64,000 bases of DNA from assembly GCA_029204225.1 (NCBI GenBank), contig CM055113.1:33363511-33427510 (forward strand). The letters run 5' to 3'. This stretch comes from Diphasiastrum complanatum (taxonomy: Eukaryota > Streptophyta > Lycopodiopsida > Lycopodiales > Lycopodiaceae). The notes beneath the pieces were generated by a model. That model did not search any database, was not told the origin of the DNA, and worked only from the letters and a program-made list of their open reading frames with translations. Positions within the stretch are counted from its first letter, which is position 1. Every line of letters begins with the position of its first letter. The translations under genes were made by a program, and so were the position numbers. This document shows, piece after piece, positions 10,236 to 21,748 of this stretch.

Positions 10236-13035
10236 CAGGGTCTTGTTGGCCAACAAGGAGGCTTCACACTAATTCTTGGAATCTTCGGAGGCAGCGGCTG
10301 GATCTTTACGTGTCAATATGGTTCCTCAAGAATCTTCTCATCCTTTGCAACTCCCGGATTTCAATCCTCTTGTTCGACGTGGAGAAAAGAGACCTGCTTC
10401 CCCTTCAGAGCATCCTTCTAGTGCTTTCCCTTCTTGCGCGCGTCGTGAAGCCCACCGTGATGTTGCGGATTCCTTGCTTGTCTCCTCTGGCCAGGTGGTG
10501 CCATACTGTCCGCCCCATCTTCGCCACCAGCTTTCTTCCTCTCTTTCTGTTTCTCAGCTTTCTCCCTCTTCCTCTTCTCGCCCCCGTGTTCCATGTGCAG
10601 GCTGTGGTCGCCTTTATGTGCAAGGTGCCGGCCTTTCTCGCCATCATAACGCTTGCTCTGCTTTTCGTCAACAACTCGCATTAACCAATGTCGACCTTGC
10701 CCCTCATCCTGCTCCCACTTCGCCACCTGACTCGGCTTGGACCTGGATTCGCTCCCTTGATATTTTGACCGCTTTTCACTTGGGTTTTCCTCGTCCTCGT
10801 CTTTATGCACACATTCCCTTTGCCTTGCGCTTAGACGTCCAGAGAGCTTTGTCCTTACCTTTGTCTTGTCTGGCTTCCAACCCTTCTGATATTGCAACTT
10901 GGCATGTCTTTTTGCTTTTTCCTCTCTGGTGTTTGCCTCTACCTCCTCGGGGTGGTGATGCTGGTCATAGGGAAACTCGCAACAGGATTCGTCGCTTTAT
11001 GTCAGGAGATTGGGAAAATCTGCAAGAAGAGCATTACCTCCGATGTCATGCGCTTGCTGCTCAGTGGGATTCGACTTTGGATGGTGTTTCTATACCCCCT
11101 GTTCAGCGTCGGTTGCGTCGCTGTGTTTTACTTGGACAAGTGAGTGAGTATTCTCGTGCAGCTCCTGCTCTAGCTCCTACAAGTCCAGCTACTCCTTCTG
11201 CTACCACCCTTCAGGCTTTCTTCTTCACCCACCGGCAAATGACTCCCTTTCTTCTTTTGTTGAGGACTTTGAACCTGATTCCGATTTGCAGCTCTCAGCC
11301 CTCATTTGTCAACTGGGGGTCCTTCTGGTATGGTTTTCGAGCATCTTCGTGACTGGTTTTCTCCTGATGACTCTGCTAGCGGGTTTGGTTTGCTCTTTCA
11401 AGTTTGCTCTTCCGTAGCTTAATTCCTCTTTTTATTGCTCGTATTCTTGGTGCTACTCGTTTGATAGCCTTGGATAAGCCTGGCGGTGGAGTGCGTCCCA
11501 TTGCTATTGGAAAGGTTTTATACAGATTGGTTTTTAGGGCTCTTAGTTTTCAGCTTCGTGACAGTTTTCATGGCCACCTATTTCCTCATCAGTTTGGTTG
11601 TGCTACTCTTGGCGGTTGCGAGACAATCATACATGCTTTGCGTGCTACCTTGGATCTTCATCCAGATTGGGTTGTCTTTCAGGTGGATGTTAAAAATGCT
11701 TTCAATTCTGTTTCCCGAGGGGCCATTTTCCAAGAACTTCGTGCGGCTCACGGTCCTCTAGGTCGCTTGATGGGTTCAGAATCCTTTTGTATTCCCAATG
11801 GTCAGTTCGTTAAGCGACAAGTCTCTCTTCCCGCTTTGTCCGGAGGTGTTAGTCTTTCTTGCACAGCTTCTATTGCTCCAGCTGCTTTTATAGGAAGTTG
11901 GGCCCTTGTTGCCTCTGCACTTATCTCTCAATTTTAGCAGGACAACAAGCCCATTCTTCTCGATTCAGTAGCTTATGTGGAAACATGCATTCTTCCTTTC
12001 CAACAACATCTTCATGCAGCCAAGGATCTCATTCCTCCACCTGTGCGAGCTTCTTTGCCTCCCTTTGAGTCTTTGCTTAGCCATCAGCGTGCTCATTTTC
12101 AGAAGTATCTTTTGGAGCGTTTCCACTCACATGCTTTCACTCAGCTTCTCATTGATTCACCTTTCGATGAGACTCGGGCTCGCCTTTTGTCTTGTGTAGG
12201 CCCGGGTGCTGGTGCTTGGCTTGTTGCGCGCCTTGTTGTTCCACACTTGCGCCTTACTTCAGAGTTGTTTCTCACTGCTCTTCGGGTTAGGTTGGGTCTC
12301 CCTCATCCAGTGCTGACAAGTTTGACAAAATGTTCATGTGGTCACCCTGTTGATCCTATTGGCACTCATCTCATGCGTTGCCCTTCTGGCAGAGAGCGCA
12401 CTGCGACTCATGATTCCATTTGTGACGTATTGGCATCTATTGCTCATGAGTGCAGCTTTCATGTTGTTCGGGAGCAGACCCACATCTTGTCTGTGTCTGA
12501 TTCACAGTCGTCTCGGCGTCGAGTTGATCTTGTTCTTTTGCGCGAGGGGATTCGCACGCTTGGGCATTGTTGTTGCTGATCCTTCGCGGCCTGACCTCCT
12601 TCGTCGTGCTTCAACTACTCAGGGTGCCATTGCTTCTCATGCAACTCTAAATAAAGAGCGAGATTATTCACATCGCACTCATGGAGAAGGCTTTATCCCT
12701 TTTGCTTTGGAAACATATGGGTGCCTGCATAAGAAATTCGATGATTTTCTATCATCTTGGGCAGGTTTTGCAGCGAAACTCCAAGGTCGTGGTGCCTCAC
12801 CTTTATCTATCATTACGACTTATTATCGTCAACGAGTTTCGATGACTTTACAACGCACTAAGACTAGCAACTTACACCAAGCAGTAGGCTTTATGTAGAT
12901 ACTCTGCGAGATTGTTGCTTTGTTATACTTGTACAATATCTCAATTCGCCTTATGGCCTTTACGCTTTTTACATGCATTCCTTTGTACTCTGATGGGTTT
13001 TCCCATCTTTTATTAATAAAAACAGGAAGTTTCTT
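10236..13035 (+). pseudogene. Non-LTR retrotransposon copy 1 with restriction-like endonuclease
   Basis: A single-ORF element now split by mutations. N-terminus: the start matching copies 2 and 3 is lost and a TAA sits at 10270-10272; open frame to 11352. A Cys2-His-Cys type zinc finger (CAGCGRLYV, then LSRHHNAC) is at about 10597-10660. RT follows: LDKPGGGVRPIAIGKVLYRL near 11470 and the palm block VFQVDVKNAFNSV near 11670-11710. About 629 bp carrying the catalytic ADD block are deleted at 11757-11762 compared with copy 2. The C-terminal part has a CSCGHP-H-LMRC knuckle near 12330-12380, then RRVDLVL, VVADPSRPD, KERDY and FIPFALETYG, the layout of the PD-(D/E)XK endonuclease of R2-type elements. 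A TAG at 11935-11937 and a frameshift near 12565 also break it. The 3' end has AATAAAAACAGGAAGTTTCT, shared with copy 2. Confidence 0.85.
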
Positions 13036-13534
13036 TTATTCAAGAGATATCAGCAACAATTCCGTCATCAAGGCAAGAGTCTTCCAAACTTGGTTAGAAT
13101 ATGCCAGCACTTTTATCAGCTTCCTTTCACAGAACGGCGGTCAACTTGGATAAGACTATCACAATCAACACTTAGCTTGAAGGCTGATCGAAGTTTACCC
13201 ATTTAGAAGTAGGGTTATAGTGAGCTGTTAGACAACGTTTTCAAGGCAGCTCTCAAGGCTTGTGCTCAGCTACAGAGCTTCGGTGATTGGACTTTCAGCA
13301 GGGAATCACACAAATAGCTCGTAGAAGTTTTGAAGTTTCAGCAACTTTTAACTCTTCATGGCCAGCAGGGTCTTGTTGGCCAACAAGGAAGCTTCACACA
13401 AATTTTTGAAATCTTCGGAGGCAATGGTTGGATCTTTACCTGTCAATATGGTTCCTAAGGAATCTTCTCATCCTTTGCAATTCCCGGATTTCAATCCTCT
13501 TGTTCGACGTGGAGAAAAGAGGCCTGCTTCTCCT
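13036..13534 (+). pseudogene. Non-LTR element copy 3: 5' leader and ORF start only
   Basis: Immediately follows the 3' end of copy 1. The leader (from about GATATCAGCAACAATTC) matches 24003 onward in copy 2. The ORF starts at ATG 13358 with ASRVLLANKEASHKF and continues through PDFNPLVRRGEKRPA until an LTR-derived insertion at 13535. This copy shows that the original start codon lies upstream of the surviving frame in copy 1. The rest of the element is absent. Confidence 0.8.
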
Positions 13535-15141
13535 TGTTCTAAAGCTACCTTCACAAGCTTAACTTCTAGCGCCACTGGCGCCAACATTGCCCCCGGCGCC
13601 ACCAAGTATGACCAGAATCCAGTCGACACCAAGTTCCTATGGCTGAAAATCTTTGATTGGTTCTAGCGAAGTCTAGAGAGCTCGGATCGATGTGCAATCA
13701 CCTCACACGATCTAGGCATGATTAAAGGAAGCCTGGGGATCAACAAATTCTAGAGAGAAAAAATGGCTTTCTAGAGAGAGAAAATATGCTTTACCAGTCT
13801 GGGTAGATTACTTGGTATGAGGGGAGGTGGTGAATCCCACCAATACTATAGGGGAGTGCGAGTTGTGACTAAAGGTGAGCTCCTACCAAGTCTCAGCCTC
13901 CCTTGCTGGAATGTTATCATGGCGCCCGCCTTGGCATGCCAACGCCGTGGAGACTAGGGTCAGGTCACACACTTGAAATGTAACATTCTCATATTTATTA
14001 ATAAATTGGGATTTTTCTCAAACTGACTCGGACTACCTTCTGGGTTTCAGTGTTCAGTAAAAGCGCCAGTTGTATGGCCACTTCAAACTTTTTGATCTGA
14101 CACATAGCTGATGGTCATATCCCGGGACGCCAGCGGTATGCCGTCGGGACCATTCGGTCCAGAAACTGGTTGTCTTCATATCTGTCGCGGCTTTTGGTTT
14201 TGAGTGTTCCTAGCATGAATGTGAATGAGTTAAGCTCTTGGGGAAAGGGCTCTAACCTGTCAGTTGAGTTGGATGGCTTGCTTGGGTGGAAGTTACCTGT
14301 TTATGGTTGTTCAGTCTCGCGTGGCGCCAGGTTGGCTTCCAGCGCTCTTGAAGAAGCTTTCAGTTGGTTAGGTCTGATGTAAGTCAGACCGCTTGCTTGG
14401 AATGGATGTTACTCGTTTGTAACGAAGCTTCGACTTGGTTAAGTTTGATGTATGTCGGGCGGCTTGCTTGGAGAGGTCACCCACATCGGGACCCCCAATT
14501 TGGCATGGCGCCAGGTTGGATCTCAATGTTGGTTTCGGAACTTCAAGTTGGTTAAGTCTGATCATTGTTGGCGAGCTGGCTGCTTGTATGTCAAGTGGGT
14601 CTGGACGGCAAGAGTTGAAAGTTGGGAAGCTAAGTCGTGGTTCCCGGCTCCCTTTGGGAAAGGGCAATTTCAGGGGAGTGCAGGTTGCGACTCAGGGCGA
14701 GCTCCAACCAAGTCTCAGCCTCCCTTGCTGGAATGTTGTCCTGGCACCCGCTTTGGCATGCCAGCGCCTCGGAGACTAGGGTCGGTCACACTTGAAATGT
14801 AACCTTCTCAGATTTATCAATAAAGTGGGATTTTTCTCAAACCGACTTTTATTACCTTCTGGATTTCAGTGTTCGATAAATGCGCCAGTTGTAAGGCCCC
14901 TTCAAACTTTTTGATCTGGCACATAGCTAGGAGTCGTATCCCGGGACGCCAGTGGTATGCCATTGGGACCATTCGGTCCAGGAACTGGTTGTCTCCATAT
15001 CTGTTGCGGCTTGTGGTTCTGAGTGTTCCTTGCATGAATGTGAATGGGTTAAGCTCTTGGGGAACGGGCTCTAACCTGTCGGCTGAGTTGGATGGCTTGC
15101 TTGGGTGGAAATTACTTGTTTATGGCTGTCCAGTATGGCGT
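13535..15141 (+). mobile_element. Rearranged LTR derivative A (LTR fused to partial LTR)
   Basis: Begins TGTTCTAAAGCTACC, equivalent to the TGTTATAAAG LTR start of the complete element at 26.4-31.1 kb, and follows CTCCT of the non-LTR ORF. It runs through almost a whole LTR to CCCTTTGGG (about 14658), then has about 20 bp (AAAGGGCAATTTCAGGGGAG) that match the internal region of the complete element at 28493-28513. It then re-enters LTR sequence at GAGTGCAGGTTGCGACTC and is cut at about 15141 by an unrelated repeat. AATAAA-type signals lie in both halves (near 14002 and 14818). The numerous short frames are non-coding. Confidence 0.85.
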
Positions 15142-15405
15142 GTTGCTCATTCAAGTAGCCATAGGTACTCAGCAATTAAAAACATGTTTTCACTCAATTG
15201 CAAATTCCATCAGCTAATGATCAGAAGAAGGAAGCGGCTCACTTAAAGCAATAACAAAACGTCTTCAAAGCCAATAGCAAACATGTTTTACACTTATTCC
15301 ATTTCCAAACATCCAGCGGATTTAGACATGCGACGGAAGGACCCCACAACTCCGACAAATGCTCAAAACTGTGAAGGAGCTCAATACATTGAATGGGAAA
15401 ATCCC
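15142..15405 (+). repeat. Dispersed repeat R, copy 1
   Basis: About 260 bp (TTGCTCATTCAAGTA through GAAGGAGCTCAATACATT) nearly identical to 36817-37062. This copy has an extra GCCATAGGTA-type insertion near its start. It truncates the LTR derivative at its left. No coding capacity; it may be a MITE or an LTR piece. Confidence 0.85.
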
Positions 15406-17340
15406 GAAACGTGTTTTTGAATTGCGATTCTGTGATTTAGAATCGCGGTGCATCTATGGTTTAAACATGTTCTCCTATTATGCTTTATTTGATCAAAGAA
15501 TGATGACATTGTACTTAGTACTACATTAAAAAGCATAGATATTGTTTCATACCTTGTTTATGTAAAGTTAGAAACATGGAACTTTTTTTACTTCGTTTAA
15601 CATTCATTCAGTGTAACTAATTATCTCTTGTTTGTAGTCGTCATTGGAGCATGCACATTAGATCCCTAAGGGCAGATTCAGATGAAAACATTAATCCTAT
15701 CTATTTAAAGATGAATTCCCGAAGATCCACCCATGCCGAAGTGGACTCCATGTACAGTAAGATGGTGCAGTATTTTCCCAAGTCGGATGGAGCCATTGTA
15801 AATAGCCAACTGGAGATTGTTGATGCGGAAATAAGTATTTTTCATCATTTTATTTGATAAGTAAATAGATTTTGTTTTCTTTGAGTGCACAACTGACCTA
15901 TTATACCTCTTGTGATTTCAGTCAACTTGTGGCTGGTTCTCCATCCGCAATGTGTAGGACTTTTTAGAGTGGTACATCCTGCAATCTGGGGCTCCAAATA
16001 TACGAGAGGTAAATAAACTAGTTAATGTTCTAACTATGTTACCTTGATTAACTTGGTTATTTTAGATTTGTTTTCTGATAAGGGGCAATTCAGTCCATAG
16101 CTGACACATGTGCAGGGTGGAGACAACCCATATTTTTTTGAGATGTACAAAAACAATAGATTAAGTAACAATATACATTTTTTATGTACTGCCTTGTGAA
16201 TAAATATGGGCTTATAAAAATATAGAAACAATGGGGGAAAGCATCCATTGTAAATATAGGACACACATGTACATTCTCAAAAATTGAGAAATATATTAAT
16301 ATTTATGAGAGTTTACAAATCTTGCAAGCATCTATAATTTAGTATCTTGTATCATGATTGCTCTATTATCTGAACAATTCCTCCCAAATCTTTGCATTTG
16401 ATTTTGTCTGCATGTCATTTACGTATCTGCACAAACATACATTATTCGAGGTACAGTCAGTGATCATAATATTGACAAAAAAAAGGAAAATGAATACAAA
16501 TTATACCGATAAATAGATATTACATACCAATTTTCCATTCAATATAAAGCTGAAATATTCAAGGATATTTTGTTGTAAAAGTATCAGCTCCGTTCTAAAG
16601 TAGAATAAGTTCCAATCTTGCTCAACCTCAATAGTAGTAAGTAAATCCCCATTTGCCATGATATCACTGCATATACGATTAGCGTGTCCAATGCTATCTA
16701 GATCTTGATCTAATGGGGTCCAAGTACCATTGTCTTTTTTCCATCTCTGATAATAAAACACCATACTAAGCATTTGCTTTTCTATATTGTATCTAAAGAA
16801 TATGGATGAATATTTGATTCTACATGCTATATTTGTAGTGGATTTTTATCCCAACATTTGTCCATGAATTTAAATAAAAAATCATCTAATAGATTTTTGC
16901 AAACAAACAATGTGGGGGTTTGACACCCCTCAATGTTTGAAAAAGAGTTGACAAACGTTGATATTGGAACAAACCAGCTTAAGTGCACAATTTTTGATCC
17001 ACCAGTATTAATTTTGAGTGACTTTTGTACATGATTATATAGTTTGGAACGAAAAGACTTTATTATATTGTTGTTGAGTGCAATCCACCAATCGTTATCT
17101 TGAAAATCAGGTAAAAATATACACTCTAGTTTTCCTATTCCTCCATTCAAGTCTGGAATACATAGCATCATAAAAAAACATTCTAGAATCTACAAGTTCT
17201 TTTGTCGTTCGTCCTTTGTATTGCAATTTGCCAATTTTTGAATGGATGACATCTATAATACCTGAAAGGGAGGTTACAAGTTCCCATCCATGTATATTTG
17301 ATGGATATAGATCTGCAATACTAAATAATCATAAATTATC
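15406..17340. other. Unidentified exon-like fragments on both strands
   Basis: Plus strand 15651-15857 encodes 68 residues (LRADSDENINPIYLKMNSRR, then SMYSKMVQYFPKSDGAIVN), preceded by TTTGTAG. A second open block at about 15923-16008 is bounded by TTTCAG and GAG/GTAAAT, so both look like exons. Minus strand frames 17171-16827 and 16773-16501 (GGSKIVHLSWFVPISTFVN; TIEVEQDWNLFYFRTELILL) are preceded in a shifted frame by VIDVIHSKIGKLQYKGRTTK at about 17265-17180. The minus-strand pieces faintly recall Ulp1-type protease ORFs of plant transposons, but no catalytic triad could be placed. I do not recognise these with confidence. Confidence 0.3.
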
Positions 17341-17439
17341 ATTCATAAGTACAATTACGTGTTGAAAAATGACAAGAAACCCAAAAGATTAAGATACTTA
17401 CAATTGCTTTTTTGAAAATTATGTGGATTTACAACATCC

Positions 17440-18120
17440 ACATTAAGTTTTAATTGTATTTTGATCATAAAAACTCAATGCACAATGTGGAGTAGCTTGA
17501 TATTGCCAATGAGACCTCAAAATTTTTCTAGGTGATCACTATGGAGAGTCTCCTACATACAAAAGTCTCTTTCTTTGTAGAGTTAGGAAATTTCCAGCAT
17601 GTAATAAGGAAGTTAACTTGGCTTTCTTGCCCTAATTTGTCAACCTAGCCTCATTCCAAGAGTCATGCCAAGTAGGCAGCTAGTTGGTCAATCTCTACGT
17701 CTATCTCATTAGATAATAACTTCTCTCTAATGAAATGATACTTAATTTTTATATGCTTCGTGCGTGCATGAAATACAAGATTTTTAGCTAGCTGTATAGC
17801 ACTCTGACTGTCACATCTGATCACCGGAGGCTTATTCTACAAAATTCCAATGTCTTCTAACATTCTTCTTAGCCAAACTGCTTCCTGCGTAGCTGAACAT
17901 GGTGCTTTATATTCTGCTTCTGTAGTAGAAAGAGCAACTGTGTCCTGTTTCTTACTTGACCAAGAAAATACACCATTAACAACATGATATAACATGTGGT
18001 AGATCTCCTGTCATCAATACATCATGCCCAATCTGCATCAACAAAGACCTGTAAAAGTGGTAAAGTATGTTGCCTCTCATACAACAATCCATGGGTTAAC
18101 GTGCCCTTCACATAACAATG
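17440..18120 (-). pseudogene. Copia RNase H relic
   Basis: Minus-strand reading from about 18120 gives YVKGTLTHGLLYE, FVDADWA and DDRRSTTCY, then FSWSSKKQDTVALSTTEAEY, a second block with [14 protein letters not shown], and [18 protein letters not shown] ending near 17700. These are the ordered Copia RNase H signatures, with Asp and Glu residues of the fold partly retained but several stops and frame changes. The remainder to 17440 is probably its 3' untranslated part. Confidence 0.8.
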
Positions 18121-19559
18121 AATTCTGGAATGGTGAAAAGACTTTTGGCACGCTCCAAACACTTTCTCTACGGCAATCACTCTATTTTAAGGTATCGTAC
18201 TTGCAGGGTACAGTCCTTTTCTACCCTTAATTTGGAGGATTTTGGCTTTTGGATGGTCCTAAACGGAGAAAAGACCCAAAAGATATGTGCCCTCATAGAA
18301 AATGCATTGTTTCTTCACAATGAAATAACTTCAAACTTCGTGAATTTGGGGACTCAACTCCAATTTCACATTGAAAATTTTTAAAGAAGTTGAAGTGTAA
18401 AAAACCCTTCAATTCTTTAAGGCTTTTTCAGGGCACCCTTCAAGCCAATCCCATTGGTTCTTTAGGATCTTATGGCCAACATATGCTTTCACGTGCACAA
18501 TCTCAACCATTGTTGGCTGATTCTGACGAATCCCCAAGATGCTAAAGAAACAAAATGTTCTAACTACAAAGCCTTGCTAGCTTTCAACCCTCAGTCTAAC
18601 GAAGATGTTCGCGAACACGAAAGTCAGGAGACACGAAGCACGAAAAGTTTCGCGAACACGAATGTCAAAGGAGACAAAGACGAACGGTTCGCGAACACAA
18701 AAGATTCACGAACGAGAATCTTTTGCGTCTGGCACAAAAATATTTTGCGGTCCAGTACGAGAGAAGGCAAACGACCAAAACGAAACCAACGATGGAAACG
18801 GAACCAACGATGGAAAGAAAACCAATGACGGAAACAAAACCTTCTCCTGCCCTCCATGCTCCACATAGTACCAGCAAAGATCACGCAAGTACCCAAAAGT
18901 ACAGATATCTGATCTGATGGCATGACGTCAGCAGATACACTTTAGGTCGTGGCTAATCTGCCACTCTTGTAATTCCCTGATTAGTTGTAGATGCTTAATC
19001 ACTCTAATCTTAGATTTACATAGAGCGACTATACTTACTGGATGATACTTGACATACACATTAGCAGAGATGATAGAATACACATATAGTGTAGTGTAGT
19101 AGTCTAATGCTAGTAAGCAATCAAGACAAAATACAGACAATAAGTCCGCCTGCGTGCGAGACGAGTTCTGTGATCAGGATCCATAGAGATCCAAAGTCCG
19201 CTAGTAAGCAAGATATACATTTGTGAGAGAACCGTTTTTCTTCCACACCAACGCAATGCGTGGATTTGCATGCAGTGCTTGAAAAATCAGAGAAAGATCA
19301 ATATAGATGATTTTTCTTGTTGTGTCTGATCTCGAATGCGTATGCTATTAATTGTGTGTCTGAGTTCTGCAGCTTGATTGAAACTATGTTGAATGCTGCA
19401 ATAATTTTATAAATGTAGATCAGCAGTGCCTGACTACATTCTGGAGGACTGTAGGAGTGATTCAGTTGGCAGTGTCCAACGATCGCATCTAAACTCCATC
19501 TGAGTCGCAAGAGGATCGTGGTTGTCATGACAGTCTCGCGACTGCAAATTCCATCCATC
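18121..19559. other. No gene; short tandem repeats
   Basis: No intact frame with a recognised domain. At 18605-18720 variants of TTCGCGAACACGAA recur, and at 18779-18841 an 18-bp unit (AACGAAACCAACGATGGA) is repeated about 3.5 times. 18440-18545 contains an inverted piece of the Copia LTR family seen at 4.1 kb. 19160-19559 may be the distal part of the adjoining LTR. Confidence 0.4.
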
Positions 19560-19922
19560 CCCTTTCAAGAGCTACCCAAGAGCACCTCTCACCTTAGAGT
19601 GAGGAGGTCTCTGAGAAGATGAGACGAACGAAGACTGAGAGCCGAGGAATACTAGTTAAACTTAGAATCTGCTTCGAACAAAAAAACAGATCAAACTACA
19701 CAGTAACACAAACAAAAAACACCCTCCACATCAAGCTCACATAGCAACTGTATTTCTCAAAATGAAATTACATTGTACAGATAATTGTTTACTCAGGCAA
19801 CCCATGCATGACCCAGGTTGCCGTTGGCGGGACGCGTGTCCCGTCAACTTGCCTCGTGACGAGGCCAACTGATCCTATAGGACCCACAGTACAGTGACAC
19901 AATGATTCTACTTTAATTCTAA
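19560..19922 (-). mobile_element. 3' LTR (at least part) of the large Copia element
   Basis: Directly follows, on the minus strand, the polypurine tract TTTAAGGGAGAGAG (about 19936-19923). It contains the block matching the LTR fragment at 4137-4245 in inverted orientation. The expected terminal TG is mutated, and the distal end was not found; it may extend below 19560. Confidence 0.6.
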
Positions 19923-20062
19923 CTCTCTCCCTTAAAGTAGAGTCTACTTTTTATACAGTCATATACATAGCTTTAAAGTCAACAAACTTTAAGTACATAA
20001 AGCTTTGATCTAAACTTATCAAACTTTTCTCCAATAAGTGGCTTAGTGAAAATATCAGCTAG

Positions 20063-20566
20063 TTAATGTTGTTCTTCTGTGCTACACTGAACAACATGAA
20101 TTTCACGACTCAACAGCCTCTCACGTATAAAGTGATACTGAATCTCAATGTGTTTGGTTCTCACATGGAACACTGGATTCTTTGCTAGTTGAATGCCACC
20201 CTGACTGTCGCTATGTAATGTCGTGGGATTTTTCTGCTTCATGCCAACTTCTTCCAAGATTTGTCTCAACTATATAGCTTCTTGTGCTGCACTACACATT
20301 GCCTTGTACTCTGCTTCTGTGGTGGATAGAGCAATTGTACTTTGCTTCTTACTAGACCAGGAAAAGCAACTACCACAAAATTGGAATACATACCCTGTGG
20401 TGGATCTACGATCATCATAGTCACCTTCCCAATCTGCATCCACATAGCCACACAACTCAGGTAAACCATCATGCTTCCTGTAAATCAAGCCATAATCTGA
20501 AGTGCCTTTCACATAACGCAAAATGCGTTTAGCTGTCTTCCAATGCGTTTCCATAGGTGCTGCCAT
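20063..20566 (-). pseudogene. Copia RNase H domain
   Basis: Starts WKTAKRILRYVKGTSDYGL, then YVDADWEGDYDDRRSTTGYV, SWSSKKQSTIALSTTEAEYK, and after an in-frame TAG in place of a Trp codon (about 20271-20273) LHSDSQGGIQLAKNPVFH and RTKHIEIQYHFIRERL. Only the single stop separates two otherwise continuous frames (20270-20566 and 20063-20269), and the end is also altered where the usual QLADIFTK region should be read. Confidence 0.9.
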
Positions 20567-20830
20567 AAACTGACTTACAATGCCAACATCATAGCATATA
20601 TCTGGTCTAGTCGTGGTAAGGTAAGCTCTCTACTAACTGCCTATACAACGTAGCATCAAATGATTGTGACTCATCAAGCTTAGAAAGCTTTTTACCTGGT
20701 TTAATAGGAGCATTCACTGGTTTGCAATACTGCAATTTAAACCTGTGTAGCAACTCTTTGACATACTTCACATGTGTTAAACCCACTTTGTGTCCTTTTT
20801 GTCACACCTCTACTCCAAGGCAATAATGCA

Positions 20831-21490
20831 TCAGTTGAGATCTGTCATCTCGAATTGTTCCATGAGGTCTTTCTTGATCATATCTATCATCTCTTGATTA
20901 TTTCCTGTAATAATCAAGTCATCAACATAAAGAGCAATCAAAGCAACCATATCATCAAAGCATAAGACATATAGATTTGGATTAGAATGTGTTCTCACCA
21001 TCCCCTTTGAACGAAAGGAGGCATCAATCCTGCTATACCACGCACATGGTGTCCGTTTAAGACCATAAAGCGCTTTTTTCAAGTGACATACTTTATGTTC
21101 CTGTCCCTTTGCTATAAAGCCTTCACGTTGATCCATGAACACCTCTTCTTCTAACTCACCATTTAGAAAAGCAGATTTCACATCCATCTGATGCAAAGGC
21201 CAACCAAAATGTGAAGCTAAAGCAACAAGTAGGCGTAGAGTATTCCACTTACATACTGGCGCAAAGGTTTCCTCATAGTCGATGCCTTTACTTTGTGCAT
21301 ACCCTTTGATCACCAATCTTGCCTTGTGCTTTGCTATACTTCCATCTGCATGGTACTTAGTCATGTATACCCATTTGCAACAAATGGGTTTCTTGCCAAC
21401 TGGTGGTTCTACTAAGTCCCATGTGCCATGCTTGGCAATTGACTCCATCTCCTCTCCCATGGCCTTGACCCAAATGTCATCATCTTTCAC
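20831..21490 (-). pseudogene. Copia reverse transcriptase (RVT_2)
   Basis: 219-residue frame covering W-V-KAMGEEMESI, ICCKWVYMTKYHADGSIAKH, KARLVIKGYAQ, DYEETFAPV, HQMDVKSAFLNGELEEEVFM and the catalytic LYVDDLIITGN. The motif A Asp and the YVDD pair are present. The frame is lost at about 20831, before the connection to RNase H; the linker at 20570-20830 reads only in pieces. Confidence 0.9.
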
Positions 21491-21748
21491 TTCACCATAA
21501 GTCGAAGGTTCTTTGCTTTGAATAATGCTAGATAAGAGAGCATAATTTGCTTCATACCTTTTAGGTTGTGTCTTCTCTCTTGTTGATCTTAGTAGCTCTC
21601 ACTGGCTAGATGATCCTGGAAAGTCATCCATGTCACGGCTCTCCAACAATTTCTCAAACCACTTAGGGAGCTTCCTGTCAAGTGATCGTCTTCCTGGTGA
21701 AAATGTATCTCACGGTACATCCTTCTCCTTGTGTTTGTTACCTACAAC

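Noticed and set aside
10405-10897. Open minus-strand frames rich in Lys/Arg/Glu
   Set aside because: They are antisense shadows of the GC-rich non-LTR ORF, whose plus-strand frame has recognisable zinc-finger and RT sequence.
13535-15246. Several 60-125 residue plus-strand frames inside LTR sequence
   Set aside because: They are not conserved in frame among the four LTR copies and have no domain similarity; LTR sequence is non-coding.
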